From Paraescarpia echinospica (lineage: Eukaryota; Annelida; Polychaeta; Sabellida; Siboglinidae): 64,000 nt of DNA. The first letter of the stretch is position 1. Each line of letters starts with the position of its first letter. The stretch lies in NCBI GenBank assembly GCA_020002185.1, contig CM034544.1:8336240-8400239 (forward strand), written 5' to 3'. The position numbers and the translations under genes are program-made. Below are positions 38,261 through 49,981 of the stretch, piece by piece. The notes beneath the pieces were generated by a model. It was given only the letters and a program-made list of their open reading frames with translations. It made no database searches and was not told the DNA's origin.

Positions 38261-38266
38261 ATTAAA
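38261..38266 (+). terminator. Polyadenylation signal of the VWD gene
   Basis: ATTAAA lies 140 bases past the stop codon. The second duplication copy starts about 220 bases further on. Confidence 0.55.
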
Positions 38267-40435
38267 TCTGATGTTCCTGTCATATGCTGTGTTTGAATTA
38301 ATCAATGTCATATATCATATAAGATGGCTTATTATTAACGCAAACATACACTTCACCCGTGAGCGACAATATCTCAGTCTATTATTATAGTCCAGCAGCG
38401 GAGGGGGTAACCCGTTTTTGCCTTATATAGTATTTTGTTTGTTAATTATTCATCCTAGCATGTATATAATAATATCCAGGTGGGTGTGGAGTTCTCACCC
38501 TTGAGCATTTAAAAAATGACAAAATCCAAAATGGCCGCCAAAACCTACATATTATGATATCTTGCAACCAAGCAAGAAAAAGATGCGACATACGTTATAC
38601 TTCAAGTTTGCGGTAATCAGTCCGTATTTATTTTTTCCCGGTCCTGTGTTTTGAAAAACGCAAAATGACAATTAGAGACAAAGTATCAAATATTTATTCA
38701 GTAAACAACTAGTCACATGAAGCACATACATCCTGAACAATACAGTGACATAAACAAACGTTCACATCATCCTGTGATCTCAGGAGATAGACATTTTAGA
38801 AATATACAGAGTTGTTATATTCTCCTTCTATGTAGAAGTTTGACCAATTGGTCTAAAATATATGGATTCTACTTTTAATGCAGATGGCCGAGAATTGCAC
38901 GTGCCAGAATTATATTCCCTATAATTCCGTTTTTCTCAGTAAAACCCTCACACATCAACACATTCTGTCCATAATCAATGTCGTCCATCCTCTACCCCGT
39001 AATAATGGTTGCACCAAATTCAAAAGAAACCCGATAATAAATATACCCTGCGAAGCGTTGACAAAGAAATGTTTGCTGCAGACGGGTACGGTTCACGGTC
39101 GCTCATCCATAGTAGCCCCCTCGGCGAAGGGGGGTATGTAACTACTCATTTGGCAAATCTAGGCACATGCAATGCTACTGCCTCAGTCTTGCTGGGTCTC
39201 TCATATTCGGAGCACATGTTGACTGGGACTTAGGCTTGGATGTCCTCCCATGCCTCCCACAAGGAATCCTCATCATCACTCAACGTCTTCTCAAGAAGTG
39301 TGTCCATCACTTCATCAACATACTCTGCAAAACGATATATTTTATTAACAGATCACGGTCTTTCCATCACATACATATTGATTTTACCACATGGTTCATG
39401 TTGAGCTGTTGAATAAGCCTATATATTATGAACATTTGCACAGACAATTGTTTTGATAATGGGTATGTTTTCAAGCGTTGAAATAAACCATCAAAAGGAA
39501 ATTATTTTCAAAGAACATCATCGGTAATACCCACATTAATAATAACTTTATTCATGAGATTATGAAACAACAACATAATTCATGGAGCAGAGAACAATAT
39601 TTCAAGTTATTGTATATTAAGCAATGTGGAAGGTCTATTATCACGACAATGTAGGCCCATTGTATACCGCTAATGAAAATATCATTAATACCCTTTACAG
39701 TACATCTTACATATTTCATGTATTCTTTGGATTCCCTGTCTTAATTTAAACTATTGACCAGACAGTTTGTTTCATGCCTAAAATCAGCTCAAACAAATCT
39801 TGTGTTATAAAGCTCTTGACCTAGTTGTCTGATTTAGTATTGAGTTGACCACACTGTCATAGGGATTTACGTAGCGCAGATAGTGTTAACGATTTTGGGC
39901 AGAATGTGTCTTACAAAACCATGAATACAACATGGGGACAGTGCTATGATGATTACAACCAAAAACAAAACACAACCCCGTCGTTTACGCTGGGATAAAA
40001 GCAGTCGCTGTCCCCAAATGTGCCCAGATCGAAAACGAGGCGCGACCCTTACAGCCCCTATATACTCGAGTACACGAGTACATGAGTACCGAGTACTTCC
40101 GCCCAAGGTCTGGTCCAGGGACTGGACCAGTGTATAAAAACCCCAGAGAGGGGAGATGTCCTTGCCTATGGATGGGGATGCAATTCAAAATCGACAAAGA
40201 TGGGGGATTTAAACGAAATTGGACTCCAACATGCTGCACGAATTCATGTTTAGCAGGTAGATCTACACACGTACAGTGCTCTTATGAATAACACAAAACA
40301 TGAGACAGATTTCAGATAACCAGGTGATAAAAAAAAATTACCTTACCTTGTGGGCTTCCCTTTTCCTGACAATTGTTCATGTTGGAGCTTGGTGGCGGGT
40401 GGCCGGACTTTGTCAATATTTGGTTACAGCTCTCG

Positions 40436-40714
40436 GTACACACTAGAAATTACAGCTTTCTTCAGTAACAGTTTCTTGGCAAATCCCATGGGGAACGGGT
40501 ATCAGTTCGCAAAGTCATCTTGCATAAAATGTTTGCTACATATAAAGATACCAGATGTGCACGATGCAATACTCCAGTGATCCCTGGTTCGTTCAACGAA
40601 ACATTCCAACGCATTTCTTTGTGTTTTTGCACCTTCCAGGTGAAATTCGTATATGGACACCTGCTTCGGGACGGGAATGCCGCTGCAACCAAACACGACA
40701 CAGCTATTTACCAT
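40436..40714 (-). pseudogene. THAP-domain remnant (copy 2)
   Basis: From the ATG at 40714 the frame reads MVNSCVVFGCSGIPVP and continues to a tryptophan (RDHWSIAS) and ICSKHFMQDDF. This is the C2CH signature of a THAP DNA-binding zinc finger: two N-terminal cysteines, a conserved Trp, then C-x2-H. A stop follows after about 70 codons, and related sequence (MGFAKKLLLKKAV) continues past it. THAP domains occur in host regulators and in P-type transposases. Its place in a repeat favours transposon origin, but no catalytic domain was found. Confidence 0.6.
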
Positions 40715-41068
40715 GGTTTTCAATTGCCTGGTGTTCTTATCTATCCTTTGTCAACATAAATATATCCGATAATGTTACCAAATCAACTCAAATCAAGTGA
40801 CCTTGCGTTAACTCCAGAAGGTCAGTTGTCACACAAAACCAATATGGTCACGCGTCCGACGAATTCTCGCTCGTGCGAGGTTGCCTGGTGTGACGTTACA
40901 TACTTGGGACGTGAAAAGAAGAACCCGTGCTAAGATAGACGCCAGGCCATTACTTCTCAACGACACCATTACCACATACAAAATGGCCTGTGACTGTTTT
41001 ACCACGCACCAAAGTAAGATTTTATAAAAAACAACAGATATTTAACTTTTCGCTGTCCGATGCCTTTA

Positions 41069-41071
<3 letters not shown>

Positions 41072-41138
<67 letters not shown>
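41072..41138. repeat. (CA)n microsatellite
   Basis: The pure CA run is the counterpart of 2758-2842. Confidence 0.97.
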
Positions 41139-41861
41139 CAGTACGATGTTCAATGGTTCCCACTGTTAGTAAGTCTTTTTGGTCAGCTACCCATGCCGTA
41201 AAAATCACTTTTGATAGTTGATCAAATGAGTAGGCATTACATGCATAAACTGTAAATGAAAATATTTTACAAATGATTCGCTGATTTCGGAGGAATCACC
41301 AAGTTAGAGCGTTCATTGGTTAATCAACGTAGAATGTCTTCACGGCAGTATTATTTACAGCACAGCCTAACACAAACTGATTAATTGCTATTGCGTTTAG
41401 TCAATACTTTTCGAAAACTAACATAACACACGATTATATATGGTTTAGCACGACATTATTCACACCTTTCCAAGTCATTCCGAACTGGTCATCAAATAAA
41501 ATTATTCCATTTATTCATTTACAAATATCTGTCGTATTAAACTATGTGTAAACCGCAAATAAGAGCAACGACGAACGTGACACGCGGTGGATCAATAGAT
41601 CAAATCTGGACTACCACGTACTGGCAGATGGCGAAAATATCGACTCGACTGCCATTACCGACTGATAATGTCTATCATTTAATAATAATATCATGCTTAA
41701 TAACACAATTTATAATAAAATTTAGAGAAGAAAACTGTCAAATGTACATCGCAAGATTTATGCAAACGTGTTACTTAACAAAGTCTTATACATTGCCATT
41801 AGTCATCTATGTCACTTTTATCAGAGACATTGCTATCAACATGGGTTCTTAGGGGGACTAC

Positions 41862-42260
41862 TCACCCACATTTGCAAGCAACACAACATGGCACTTGCGG
41901 TGATTTTGTGCAAAAACAGTTATGAGTGCATTTGCTTGGCAACACATCTGCAACTTGTAAGCGACTGTGTGAGTTTTTGGAATAGCGGCACCAGCATGGA
42001 TACCGGCTCCAAATGGGTGGGATCCATCTTTCAACCGAATGTAACAGCAGGGGGCAACGTTGGAACAGCGACATGGGCATTCTTTTGCAGAACAGTGGTC
42101 AAAAGGGATCTTAGCAGATTTTGCTTGAAAACATCAGACGTCGGTTCCAAATGTTGATTAACATGATTTAATACTCGATTGAGGCATGCGTTATCCACAA
42201 AAGAAAGTGATTGAGAGATACGTACGTTTTCGTTTAAACTATCAAATCACACAAAAATAT
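41862..42260 (-). pseudogene. Cysteine-rich CXC-like fragment (copy 2)
   Basis: This is the counterpart of 3551-3954, with the same frame break between the LPPAVTFG block and the cysteine-rich tail (KCTHNCFCTKSPQVPCCVAC). Confidence 0.4.
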
Positions 42261-42739
42261 CATTTGGCAGTTAGTTAGCCATTCCTCTTTAATTCGTTAT
42301 TTCTATGGTTAAACAATTGTGAATTTACTGTAATAGTATTTCGACCCCCGGTGACTGTGACTCATAGTAAATCGACCGGGGAGGTGAAGGTGAATATTCC
42401 CATCCGAGTTTTAAGATATTTTGATAAAATGTTACTACAATAGTGCATTTTGATGCATATGATAACATTATTTAGTCTTACGGAATATAGTTTGACATAC
42501 CGTACTGTATGACCCCAAAACAGGCACAACAAAATAAACATAGTTTGTTGTTGTTGTTGTTGTAAAGGCGCACAGAAAGAACAAAACGGCCAACATCATC
42601 ATTACAATGTGCACCAGACATCAGCATAATTGTTCATTGGTGTTTATGAGTACAAACTGTGCGTCCATTCTTGTTCCTGTCATTGTAGGTTATACACGGT
42701 ATATGAAAGACTGGAACAATCAGTCGAGTGTTTGCGTGG

Positions 42740-43190
42740 CAGCCAGGTACGAATAGCACCGCGGCTAAGGGATATAAATGTGCACTTTGTTACAAAAGAA
42801 TGAAAATTGTCACCTGTGTAGTTTATGATATACGGATTTTTGTTAAAGCTAGGTACCCATCGCTACCATCAGAACCTAGCCGCCATCTTGATTTTTAAAA
42901 TGGTCGCCAGGAAATCAATTATCCACATATCTCAGCTTCTAAGCAATGTAAAACCTGTTCTTGGTATCCAACCCAACATATCCACGGTCAATAAATCCAT
43001 TTCTGTTGTGTACAGTATTCAACGTTGAAGGCCATATTGAAATTCAATATGGCCGCCATGGAAATTCTTCATAACAATTTCAACTTCTAAGCAACACATA
43101 AACATCTTCTTTGTGTCTAAACCAGCATTCCCAGGGTCACGGAATCCAACTCCGCCATGTACACTAAGCCGGCGTCACGATCGAGTTAAT
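42740..43190. repeat. Palindrome-containing minisatellite (copy 2)
   Basis: It corresponds to 4400-4870. The palindrome around ATTGAAATTCAAT near 43030-43055 is intact. Confidence 0.75.
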
Positions 43191-43454
43191 GACACAAATG
43201 CTTGATGGTTGTGCTGTAAGTTTGACAGAAAATCAAGAATCCTTATAGAGGGGATGGTTGGTGGCACGGCCACTGATATAGATGAAGTTGGAAGGTAGTG
43301 TTCTACCTGCCAACTAAAAACTCAACAAAACATTTTGTACTACAATCTGGCATTCAAAACAAGTTAAATATATACCATATTTAGTGTTAATATTTAAAAG
43401 TGTGTTTAATCAATCACTGAAAGTCGTGCATATAAGCTGACTCCGAGTACAAAC

Positions 43455-43646
43455 TTAGTGATACAAAAAAATTATTATATAATGCAAACGGTATACACTG
43501 ATGCGCACGAAACGACTGAAAACCGCTATGACAACGATCACAATCAGGCTGACTGGAGTACCAAACAAAGTACTACTCATCGTTAGAGACTGCTTCATAT
43601 CTCGAAGGTGTTGGGTAATGATGACTTCATCCACCTGCTCTACCAA
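43455..43646 (-). other. Small ORF, counterpart of 5131-5322
   Basis: The frame stays open, with only a few substitutions relative to copy 1 (mostly at its C-terminus). Coding is unproven. Confidence 0.2.
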
Positions 43647-43829
43647 GCGTAGATGGACGGTTGACTAAGACGCCCTGCATTAACGTATCCTATTCATTAC
43701 ACTCCAGTTGTTAATTGTCAGAAGAGTATGTGATGACGATCACCTGACAAGCGCACCAGTGGCAGCTATTTATTTGCTCTGTGTTTAAAATTGAATTTTA
43801 CTTATATGTATTACTACGACACTGGTGAG

Positions 43830-46800
43830 ATTTGAACATCGTTTTGATAACCTTGCCTTGAATGAACGGAGCTGTTCGTTCGTGTTATTGGTTTTATATG
43901 TGTGTGTATTTCTGCGACTTGTATTCTGGTGGCACACCTGTACCCATGGTGACCTACACTCGGCAGGAACTATTCGCCTATAACATTGCGAGTGTCACTG
44001 GCGGAAGGCTGCCTCAGCCTTTGTTCGACACGTTAAAGGACAATGGAATTTGTGCGGTCACACGAGTTTGCAGAACCGGTCGCAATCGCCATCGTACAAA
44101 ACGTCCTGTAATTGGACGTCTGCCCGTCTTTACACCCACTTACCACCAACGCGGTGTCAACAACACAAACATTACTTAGACTTAGTTCCTCCTGTTCCTT
44201 TCGGGACATCGGGCGACGAGCTTTCTCCATCTACTACGGTCTTTCGCAATTTCTTTGGCCTCATTCCAGGTGATTTCCATCTCTGCCAGATCTTCTTTAA
44301 ACGTCTTGCGCCAGGTCTTAGTCGGCCTTCCTCTCCTTCTATTTCCACCTTCAGGCACCCATTCCATTGCTACATGTGCTGTTCTCTCTCTTGGTAGGCG
44401 TAGGATATGTCCCGCTAGTCTTCGTCGTCGAGACTTAACTATGTGATGCAGGCTGTCCAGACCTGCCCTCCTCATCACTTCTTCATTTGTGGTGTGTTCT
44501 CTCCACGATATGCCCAGTATGAACCGGAGACATCGTCAATGAAATACGTCTAGTTTTTTTGATATCCTCGCCGTATTCTTCCACGTTTCACAGGCATATA
44601 TCGCTGTTGGTATTACGATTGACATGTAAAGACGTAGTTTTATGTCCTTTCTGATGGTGTTACTGGACTATATTGGACATAGTCTTTGGAACACTGCTGA
44701 TGCCTTGCCTATCCTCGCTCGTACATCTACTTCCGCATCGCCTTTCCTAGAGATGTAGCTTCCAAGGTAAGGGAAGTTCTCGACGCATTGCAACTCTTCC
44801 TGACCGATCACAATGTGGGGGTCAGATCCATCACCAGCTGACAATGTTTTTGTCTTCCCATAGCTGATTCGTAATCCGACCATCTCTCCATTTTTTTTTT
44901 TATTATTGGTCATCTCTTGTAGGATCTCCGGCGTGTAGCTGAGCAGTGCAATATCATCGGCAAAGTCAAGGTCTGTCAACCTATTATTTATCCATTTAAC
45001 ACCAAAGTTCGGATCTTTCATCGTTTTCCTCATGATGAAGTCGATAACAACAACAAAGAGGAAAGGGGACAGGATGCAACCTTGACGTACACCTGTCTCT
45101 ATATCGAACATGTCTGTGTAGCCATCGTTGGTTTTGATGCAGCAGTTGGTGTTTCGGTATAGCGATTTGAAAATGTCTATATATTTGCTTGGTATGCCGT
45201 ATAGCTTCAGGATTTGCCACAGCGAATTTCTGTGGACACTGTCGAAAGCCTTCTTAAAGTCAATGAAATTGACTAAAAGAGGTATCTGGAACTCTCTGCT
45301 TTGTTCGATGATGTTTCGCAATGTGAAGATCTGCTCACAGCATGACCTTCCTCTTCGAAAACCAGCTTGTTCCTCCCGGAGGTGTTGGTCAACTGCTGTC
45401 TTCAGCCGGTTTAGGATCACACTGCAGAACACTTTTCCAGGTACTGACATCAATGTTATTCCTCGCCAGTTATTGCAATCGCTCAGGCACCCCTTCTTTG
45501 GTAACGTCACGATCACTCCTCGTCTCCAATCATCAGGAACTTCCTCCTCAGACCAGATCAGATTGAACAAGAAGGTTAACTCGTCTACAACCCCGTCCTT
45601 GCCATGTTTCAATAGTTCGGCCGATACTTCATCAAGGCCCGCTGCCTTGTTGTTCTTGAGGCTATCGATGGCTTTGGAAACTTCTGCCCTGGTGATGTCA
45701 TTGGTGATGACATCAAGCTCTGCTGCTGTTACACACAAACATTACACGAGTTAAACTGTCGTCTTGTCAAACTGATTGATGACAAGGATTTTAAGAATCG
45801 TTACACCAACATCGCATTGATCAATGCAAGATCTGTGAGAAATAAGACGCTGACTATAAATGAGGAAATTATCCAACACGATTGGGATGTTTTGACCATC
45901 ACCGAGACGTGGCTAAAAAAAACTGAAGACGAAGCGATCGTGGCTGAACTGACACCTCCCGGCTACACATTCAATCATGTAGCACGTGCCTCTGGTCGTG
46001 GCGGCGGAGTTGTCATAGTTCATATACCTTCAACACCAAGATTCTCCCAAAGCTGCCATTTACAACCATCGAACTTCTCCGTCTGCAACTCACCAACCCG
46101 TTCTTGTTGAAATATAATATCTGGGTCGCTTATCACCCGCCTGCATCAAGTAAGACATCTGGAACAATGTCGACATTTTACGCTGAACTTGAGCAGCTAT
46201 TCATCGAGGCATCCATCTCCGTTGTTCCTTCTGTTATCATTGGTGACTTCATTGTTCATTTTGACGATACCCTCAAATCAGTACCACTTCGCACTCTATG
46301 TGAATCGTTCAATCTAATTCAACATATACATTCGCCAACGCACCAAACTGAACATATATTGGATCTTGTGATCAGTCAAACAGATGACGACTTCATTACT
46401 TCCGTTACTGTACATCCTGAATCTCTGTCTGACCACCATCGCACTGAATTCACACTAAGAGAACTGAAGCCTGCAGTAAAAAACTAAGACGATTGCAATG
46501 CGGAATTTCAGGAACATTGAAACAGATGCACTCCGAAACGATGTCGAGTCTGCATGAGCTGACATGACACTGCATACATAGGCGAATGATCGAGAAGCAG
46601 AGGATTTGGTGGAGATGTACAACACCTGTCTCACTGAAAGCCTTGAGGAACATGCCCCGTTACGCAATGTGAAAGTAAGAGACAGCACACCACACCCCTG
46701 ATACGACTCTGACATCGACGACGCCAGAAGCGGAAACGGGAGAATGTGTGGAGAAGAACTAAACTGGAGATTCATCGGAGTTATATATCACCGCTCGTGA

Positions 46801-46925
46801 AGAATGCACTGCTTTGATATCAGCACGCAAAACGGATTATTATCAAAACCGCCTGGAGAAGGCAAACAACAAAACCATGTTTCGATTACTGAAATCGCTT
46901 GACGGCAACGGCATACAGGAACACC
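43830..46925 (+). pseudogene. L2-like LINE 5' part (copy 2), split by a second LINE and truncated by the Polinton
   Basis: The 5' region runs 43862-44175. Endonuclease sequence resumes at 45733 (INARSVRNKTLTINEEI near 45820; TITETWLKKTEDE; SDHHRTEF near 46430). Copy 2 keeps about 45 bp of the endonuclease that copy 1 has lost. The reverse transcriptase is missing because the Polinton begins at 46926. Confidence 0.7.
44176..45732 (-). mobile_element. 5'-truncated LINE inserted in copy 2, 13-bp target duplication
   Basis: The target ACACAAACATTAC occurs at 44163-44175 and again at 45733-45745, once only in copy 1. The - strand encodes a largely intact reverse transcriptase (45738-44668). It has SKAIDSLKNNKAAGLDEVSA, FRRGRSCCEQI, NFIDFKKAFDSVHR, TGVRQGCILSPFLF and LDFADDIALLSY, so the catalytic aspartates are present. 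A frameshift near 44600 separates the C-terminal part (44478-44182; RRRRLAGHILRLPRERTAHV and RGRPTKTWRKTFKED). The 3' end has no poly(A). RTE-like by motif order. It is the youngest-looking LINE in the window. Confidence 0.85.
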
Positions 46926-47232
46926 AGTAGTGGTAAGCGGTTCGCCATCAACGGAAGTGACCTAAGATCAAAGGCTTTTTCGTTTTTTATAAGTAGAATT
47001 CCTACGTTTTTTACAAGTATGAGCAAGCAACGTCAAAAAGTGATTGATGGGGGTCATGAGAAAGAGGGTGTCGCCATCTACTGAATAACGAGGAAATAAA
47101 TAGGGTGAATGACGACCTCTAGTGGCTAATCAGGTACTAATTAATAAATTAATTAAGTACTAATCAGGTACTAATTAGGGTAATTAATTAATTAATTAAT
47201 TAAGTACTAATTAGTAACAAATGAGTAGCGCA
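46926..47232. repeat. Left terminal inverted repeat of the Polinton
   Basis: Bases 47028-47232 read as the reverse complement of 63797-64000 with small differences. The outer 102 bases have no partner inside the window. The inner part holds short direct repeats of CTAATCAGGTACTAATTA. The shared block ends at GAGTAGCGCA. Confidence 0.9.
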
Positions 47233-48230
47233 ATTATCGGAGGAGAACGTTAGCAACGACAAAAAATAGTAAATAGAGACCAATTAGTATTCATTACGTG
47301 CACGGGAGGTGGGAAAGATTTTAGAGTGAAGTGGCACCCCTGGAGATCAGCGAGTTTAAAATAATGACGCGCGGGAAGGTTCTAGAACCTTCTAGAACCT
47401 TCTAGAAGCTTCTAGACCGGTGCGGTGGTGGAGGTGGGGCCGCGCGGTTTAGATTACGCCTGGCCTGGTTGTCACGACTCACTGGCAAATGGTGGTGTCG
47501 AATGTCAGGCTGTAGGATTTTTATGTGCATTGTTTGACGGGAGGCCGGATAAATGTTTTTCGGGGCCGCATAGACGCGCTTGTAATAAGGTTGTGGCGCT
47601 GATGTGGATATTGCCTGTCAGCGCTGGCTGCGGCACAGCTGATGGATACGCGTGCAATTGCGGTGCAATATCGTTATAGCAGTGGGCGGCCGGAGCTGTC
47701 AGAGTGCTGGCTGCGGCACGGAAGGCCGGATAAATGTTTTTCGTGGCGCGCGCTTGTAATAAGGCTCTGGCGCTGATGTGGATATTGCCTGTCAGTGCTA
47801 GCTGCGGCACAGCTGATGGATACGCGTGCAATTGCGGTGCAATATCGGAGCTGTCAGATTGGCCTGTGTGTGTGCGCGTATTAATATAGGTGGAATTATT
47901 CGTGTGTTATTGCAGTTGGCGGTCGGCGCTGTCAGATTGGCCTGTGTGTGCGCGTATTTAGCTTGTGGCGTTGGTGTTCGCTGGCTTTATCGTGTGTGAG
48001 TTGGAAACACAGTTGGTGGGCGCTGATACGCGTGCAATATCGTTATAGCAGCTGGGGGCCGGCGCTGTCAGATTGGCCTGTGCGCGTGTATTAAGCTTGT
48101 GGCTTGGGCGTTCGCTGGTGTTGCAACGACGAATAGGTGGAAAATATAGGCGGAATTATTCGTGTGTGATTTGGAATGCTGGTGGAGTGGGTCAAATGTG
48201 AAAGGAAACACGGAAACAATAAACGGTGAG
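47233..48230. repeat. Left-arm non-coding repeat region of the Polinton
   Basis: Degenerate direct repeats have units of about 180 bp. GCGCTGATGTGGATATTGCC occurs near 47597 and near 47770. GGATACGCGTGCAATTGCGG follows each, and TGTCAGATTGGCCTGTG occurs near 47853, 47930 and 48067. No coding signal is seen. It may serve replication or regulation. Confidence 0.65.
47374..47413. promoter_or_regulatory. Heat-shock-element array, eight perfect pentamers
   Basis: Eight uninterrupted 5-bp units alternate nGAAn and nTTCn: GGAAG, GTTCT, AGAAC, CTTCT, AGAAC, CTTCT, AGAAG, CTTCT. Three or more such units make a high-affinity binding site for heat-shock factor trimers. It lies about 140 bp inside the left terminal repeat. 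No TATA box is close, so it would act as an enhancer. It could also be a simple TTCTAGAA repeat that matches by chance. Confidence 0.6.
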
Positions 48231-48278
48231 AAATAAATTGTATTGGTACAATAAAATTTCATTTATTAAGAGGGGGGG

Positions 48279-49529
48279 TCATGGCGGAGGGCCAAAGCCG
48301 TGTCGACCCGGGGGTTGTGGCGGAAAGGCTAAATGCACGGAAAGATGTGCTGGGATGGGTGGGGCAAATGAGGGGGGGAGAATTTCAGGGGGTGGAAAAA
48401 TATCCGCAAATGAGAATGGTTGTTCGAAAGTGTCTGGGAAGGGGTTGCCGGCTGCAATAACTTCTAAATCAGTGTAGCCGGGGTAGAAGTCATCGTCGAA
48501 GTTTTCTTCGAACTCTTCGAGTGCTTCGTCACTGTCGTCACTGTCGTCTTGTTCGGGTGGTGGCCGTCGTTGCGGCTCAACGGCCAAGAGGGGCTGGTGA
48601 CGGCATCGTGATGAGGTGAACGTGATCGGGCGGGGGGAAGGTCCAACATTGTGCAGTATAGTGCCCCGCCCGATATCATAGCGTTGATGTACCAGGCTAC
48701 GATCGATCACGTAGATGTGTCTGCAGGGGAATGAGGAAAAGTTTAATTAGTGACTACTGGCGCGCGCGGGGTTCATCTGTGGAGAAGGAAACAGTGTTAA
48801 GGGCTGTGATGCGGTCGGCGACGTCCAAGGTACAATGTGCCCCCAGGTCGATCGGCGCGCGACCCTCTATCTATCATAAGCAGATCGGCTGGGGTTAAAT
48901 TTATTCTATGAGATCTATGAATAAAGCCGTTTCGGTGCGAGGGCCTCGCAAGGGTTTGTCCGCGCCCTATATGTAGGGTATCGAAGCCGGCGATGTTTCG
49001 TCTGCAAGTATGAAAAAAAGTATTAAAGTAACGGTGCGTCTCTTTTTAGGTTAGGGCCTGTAAAAAAACATTAAGTCGGTAGCAGGGCGAACGGAAAAAG
49101 CCGCTATAGGCTTTATCGAAAGTAGGCGTCTGCAAATAAAGGTAAATTAAAAAAAAGCGCTATTATCGTTAAACGTACCTTGCGCCGGGGCGGCTTTGGG
49201 GTGGGGGTAGGCGCATAGAGGGGGGCGATGGATTAGCACTACCTCCGGCGGCTTGGGGAGGTGCAATCACGTCGACTTGGGGAGGTGCAATCACGTCGAC
49301 TTGGGGAGGCGTATTCACGTCGACCTGGGGCGTTTCGCGTCCGGCGTTTTGGGGAGGCGGGTCGCTGTAAAAATAGTTAGTTAGTGAACGTTATAAAAGA
49401 AATAGTTAGTGAACGTTATAAAAGAAAGTGAGTGAGGAAAGTCAGTGTTAGGTGAGTTAGCAAAACGTACCTGTTTTGTGCCTGATGAGAATGGGCCGCA
49501 TAATTACCAACTTGTTCGATTGGCTCCAT
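48279..49529 (-). CDS. Spliced proline-rich/acidic Polinton protein, unknown function
   Basis: Three exons on the - strand are 49529-49471, 49364-49179 and 48720-48279. Introns of 106 and 458 nt have GT-AG ends and matching phases (2 and 2). The frame stays open upstream to an ATG at 49622, but a TATA box at 49625-49634 would start transcription downstream of that ATG. I therefore prefer the ATG at 49529 (MEPIEQVG; 228 residues). Exon 2 encodes tandem PPQVDV repeats (a 24-bp DNA unit). Exon 3 encodes an acidic run (EQDDSDDSDEALEEFEENFD) and a proline-rich tail ending GFGPPP. A disordered protein is likely. I recognise no family. Confidence 0.6.
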
Positions 49530-49624
49530 AGTGAGAAATGAATTGCGCAGTTGTTGAGCCACTGTTTTGCGCGCGGCACCTAGACACGTACGCCATAGCT
49601 TTACATAAGGGGCTGACGTCACTG

Positions 49625-49634
49625 TTTATATAAA
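49625..49634 (-). promoter_or_regulatory. TATA box for the - strand spliced gene
   Basis: TTTATATAAA is the only strong TATA match near the 5' end of the gene. The + strand unit has its own TATA about 260 bp away, making a divergent promoter pair. Confidence 0.5.
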
Positions 49635-49891
49635 GCGCTTATGTAACTGTTTGTAAGTCTTTAAAACGACCGTTAAATGTGAAATGTGAGCAAACTAAGC
49701 GGTCTATAATAGTCAGTGGGGGCTAGAGAATCTTATGGTAACTTTATATTAGGAAATAAAAGTGGCATTCTGTTAGTGCACTAGACTGACCGAGAGATTT
49801 TTTTCAGTTTTAGTAACCTTGTAAGAGTCGGCTGCTTTGCGGCTCGCGTGCGTTTGTGCACGGGGGTCATGTGCGGGCCGCGTGCAACGCT

Positions 49892-49899
49892 CTTATATA
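49892..49899 (+). promoter_or_regulatory. TATA box for the RPA-like gene
   Basis: TTATATAG at this point would start transcription near 49922, about 60 bases before the ATG at 49982. Confidence 0.5.
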
Positions 49900-49981
49900 G
49901 GGACCGGGCGGAGAACGACTAAATATTGTCGCTGTCGTGTTGCTACCGTTGCCGTTTTGTTGTTGCAGAGCGTTGTTGATC

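Larger units (their letters stand above)
38484..46925. repeat. Long direct duplication, copy 2
   Basis: It matches 231-6986. Relative to copy 1 it has a 1.56-kb LINE insert at 44176-45732 and an uninterrupted THAP core. It is cut at 46926 by the Polinton. If the duplication continues, its remainder should lie beyond the right end of the Polinton, outside this window. Confidence 0.93.

Noticed and set aside
49530..49622. Upstream ATG (49622) for the spliced left-arm gene
   Set aside because: The TATA box at 49625-49634 is too close; transcription would begin downstream of this ATG.
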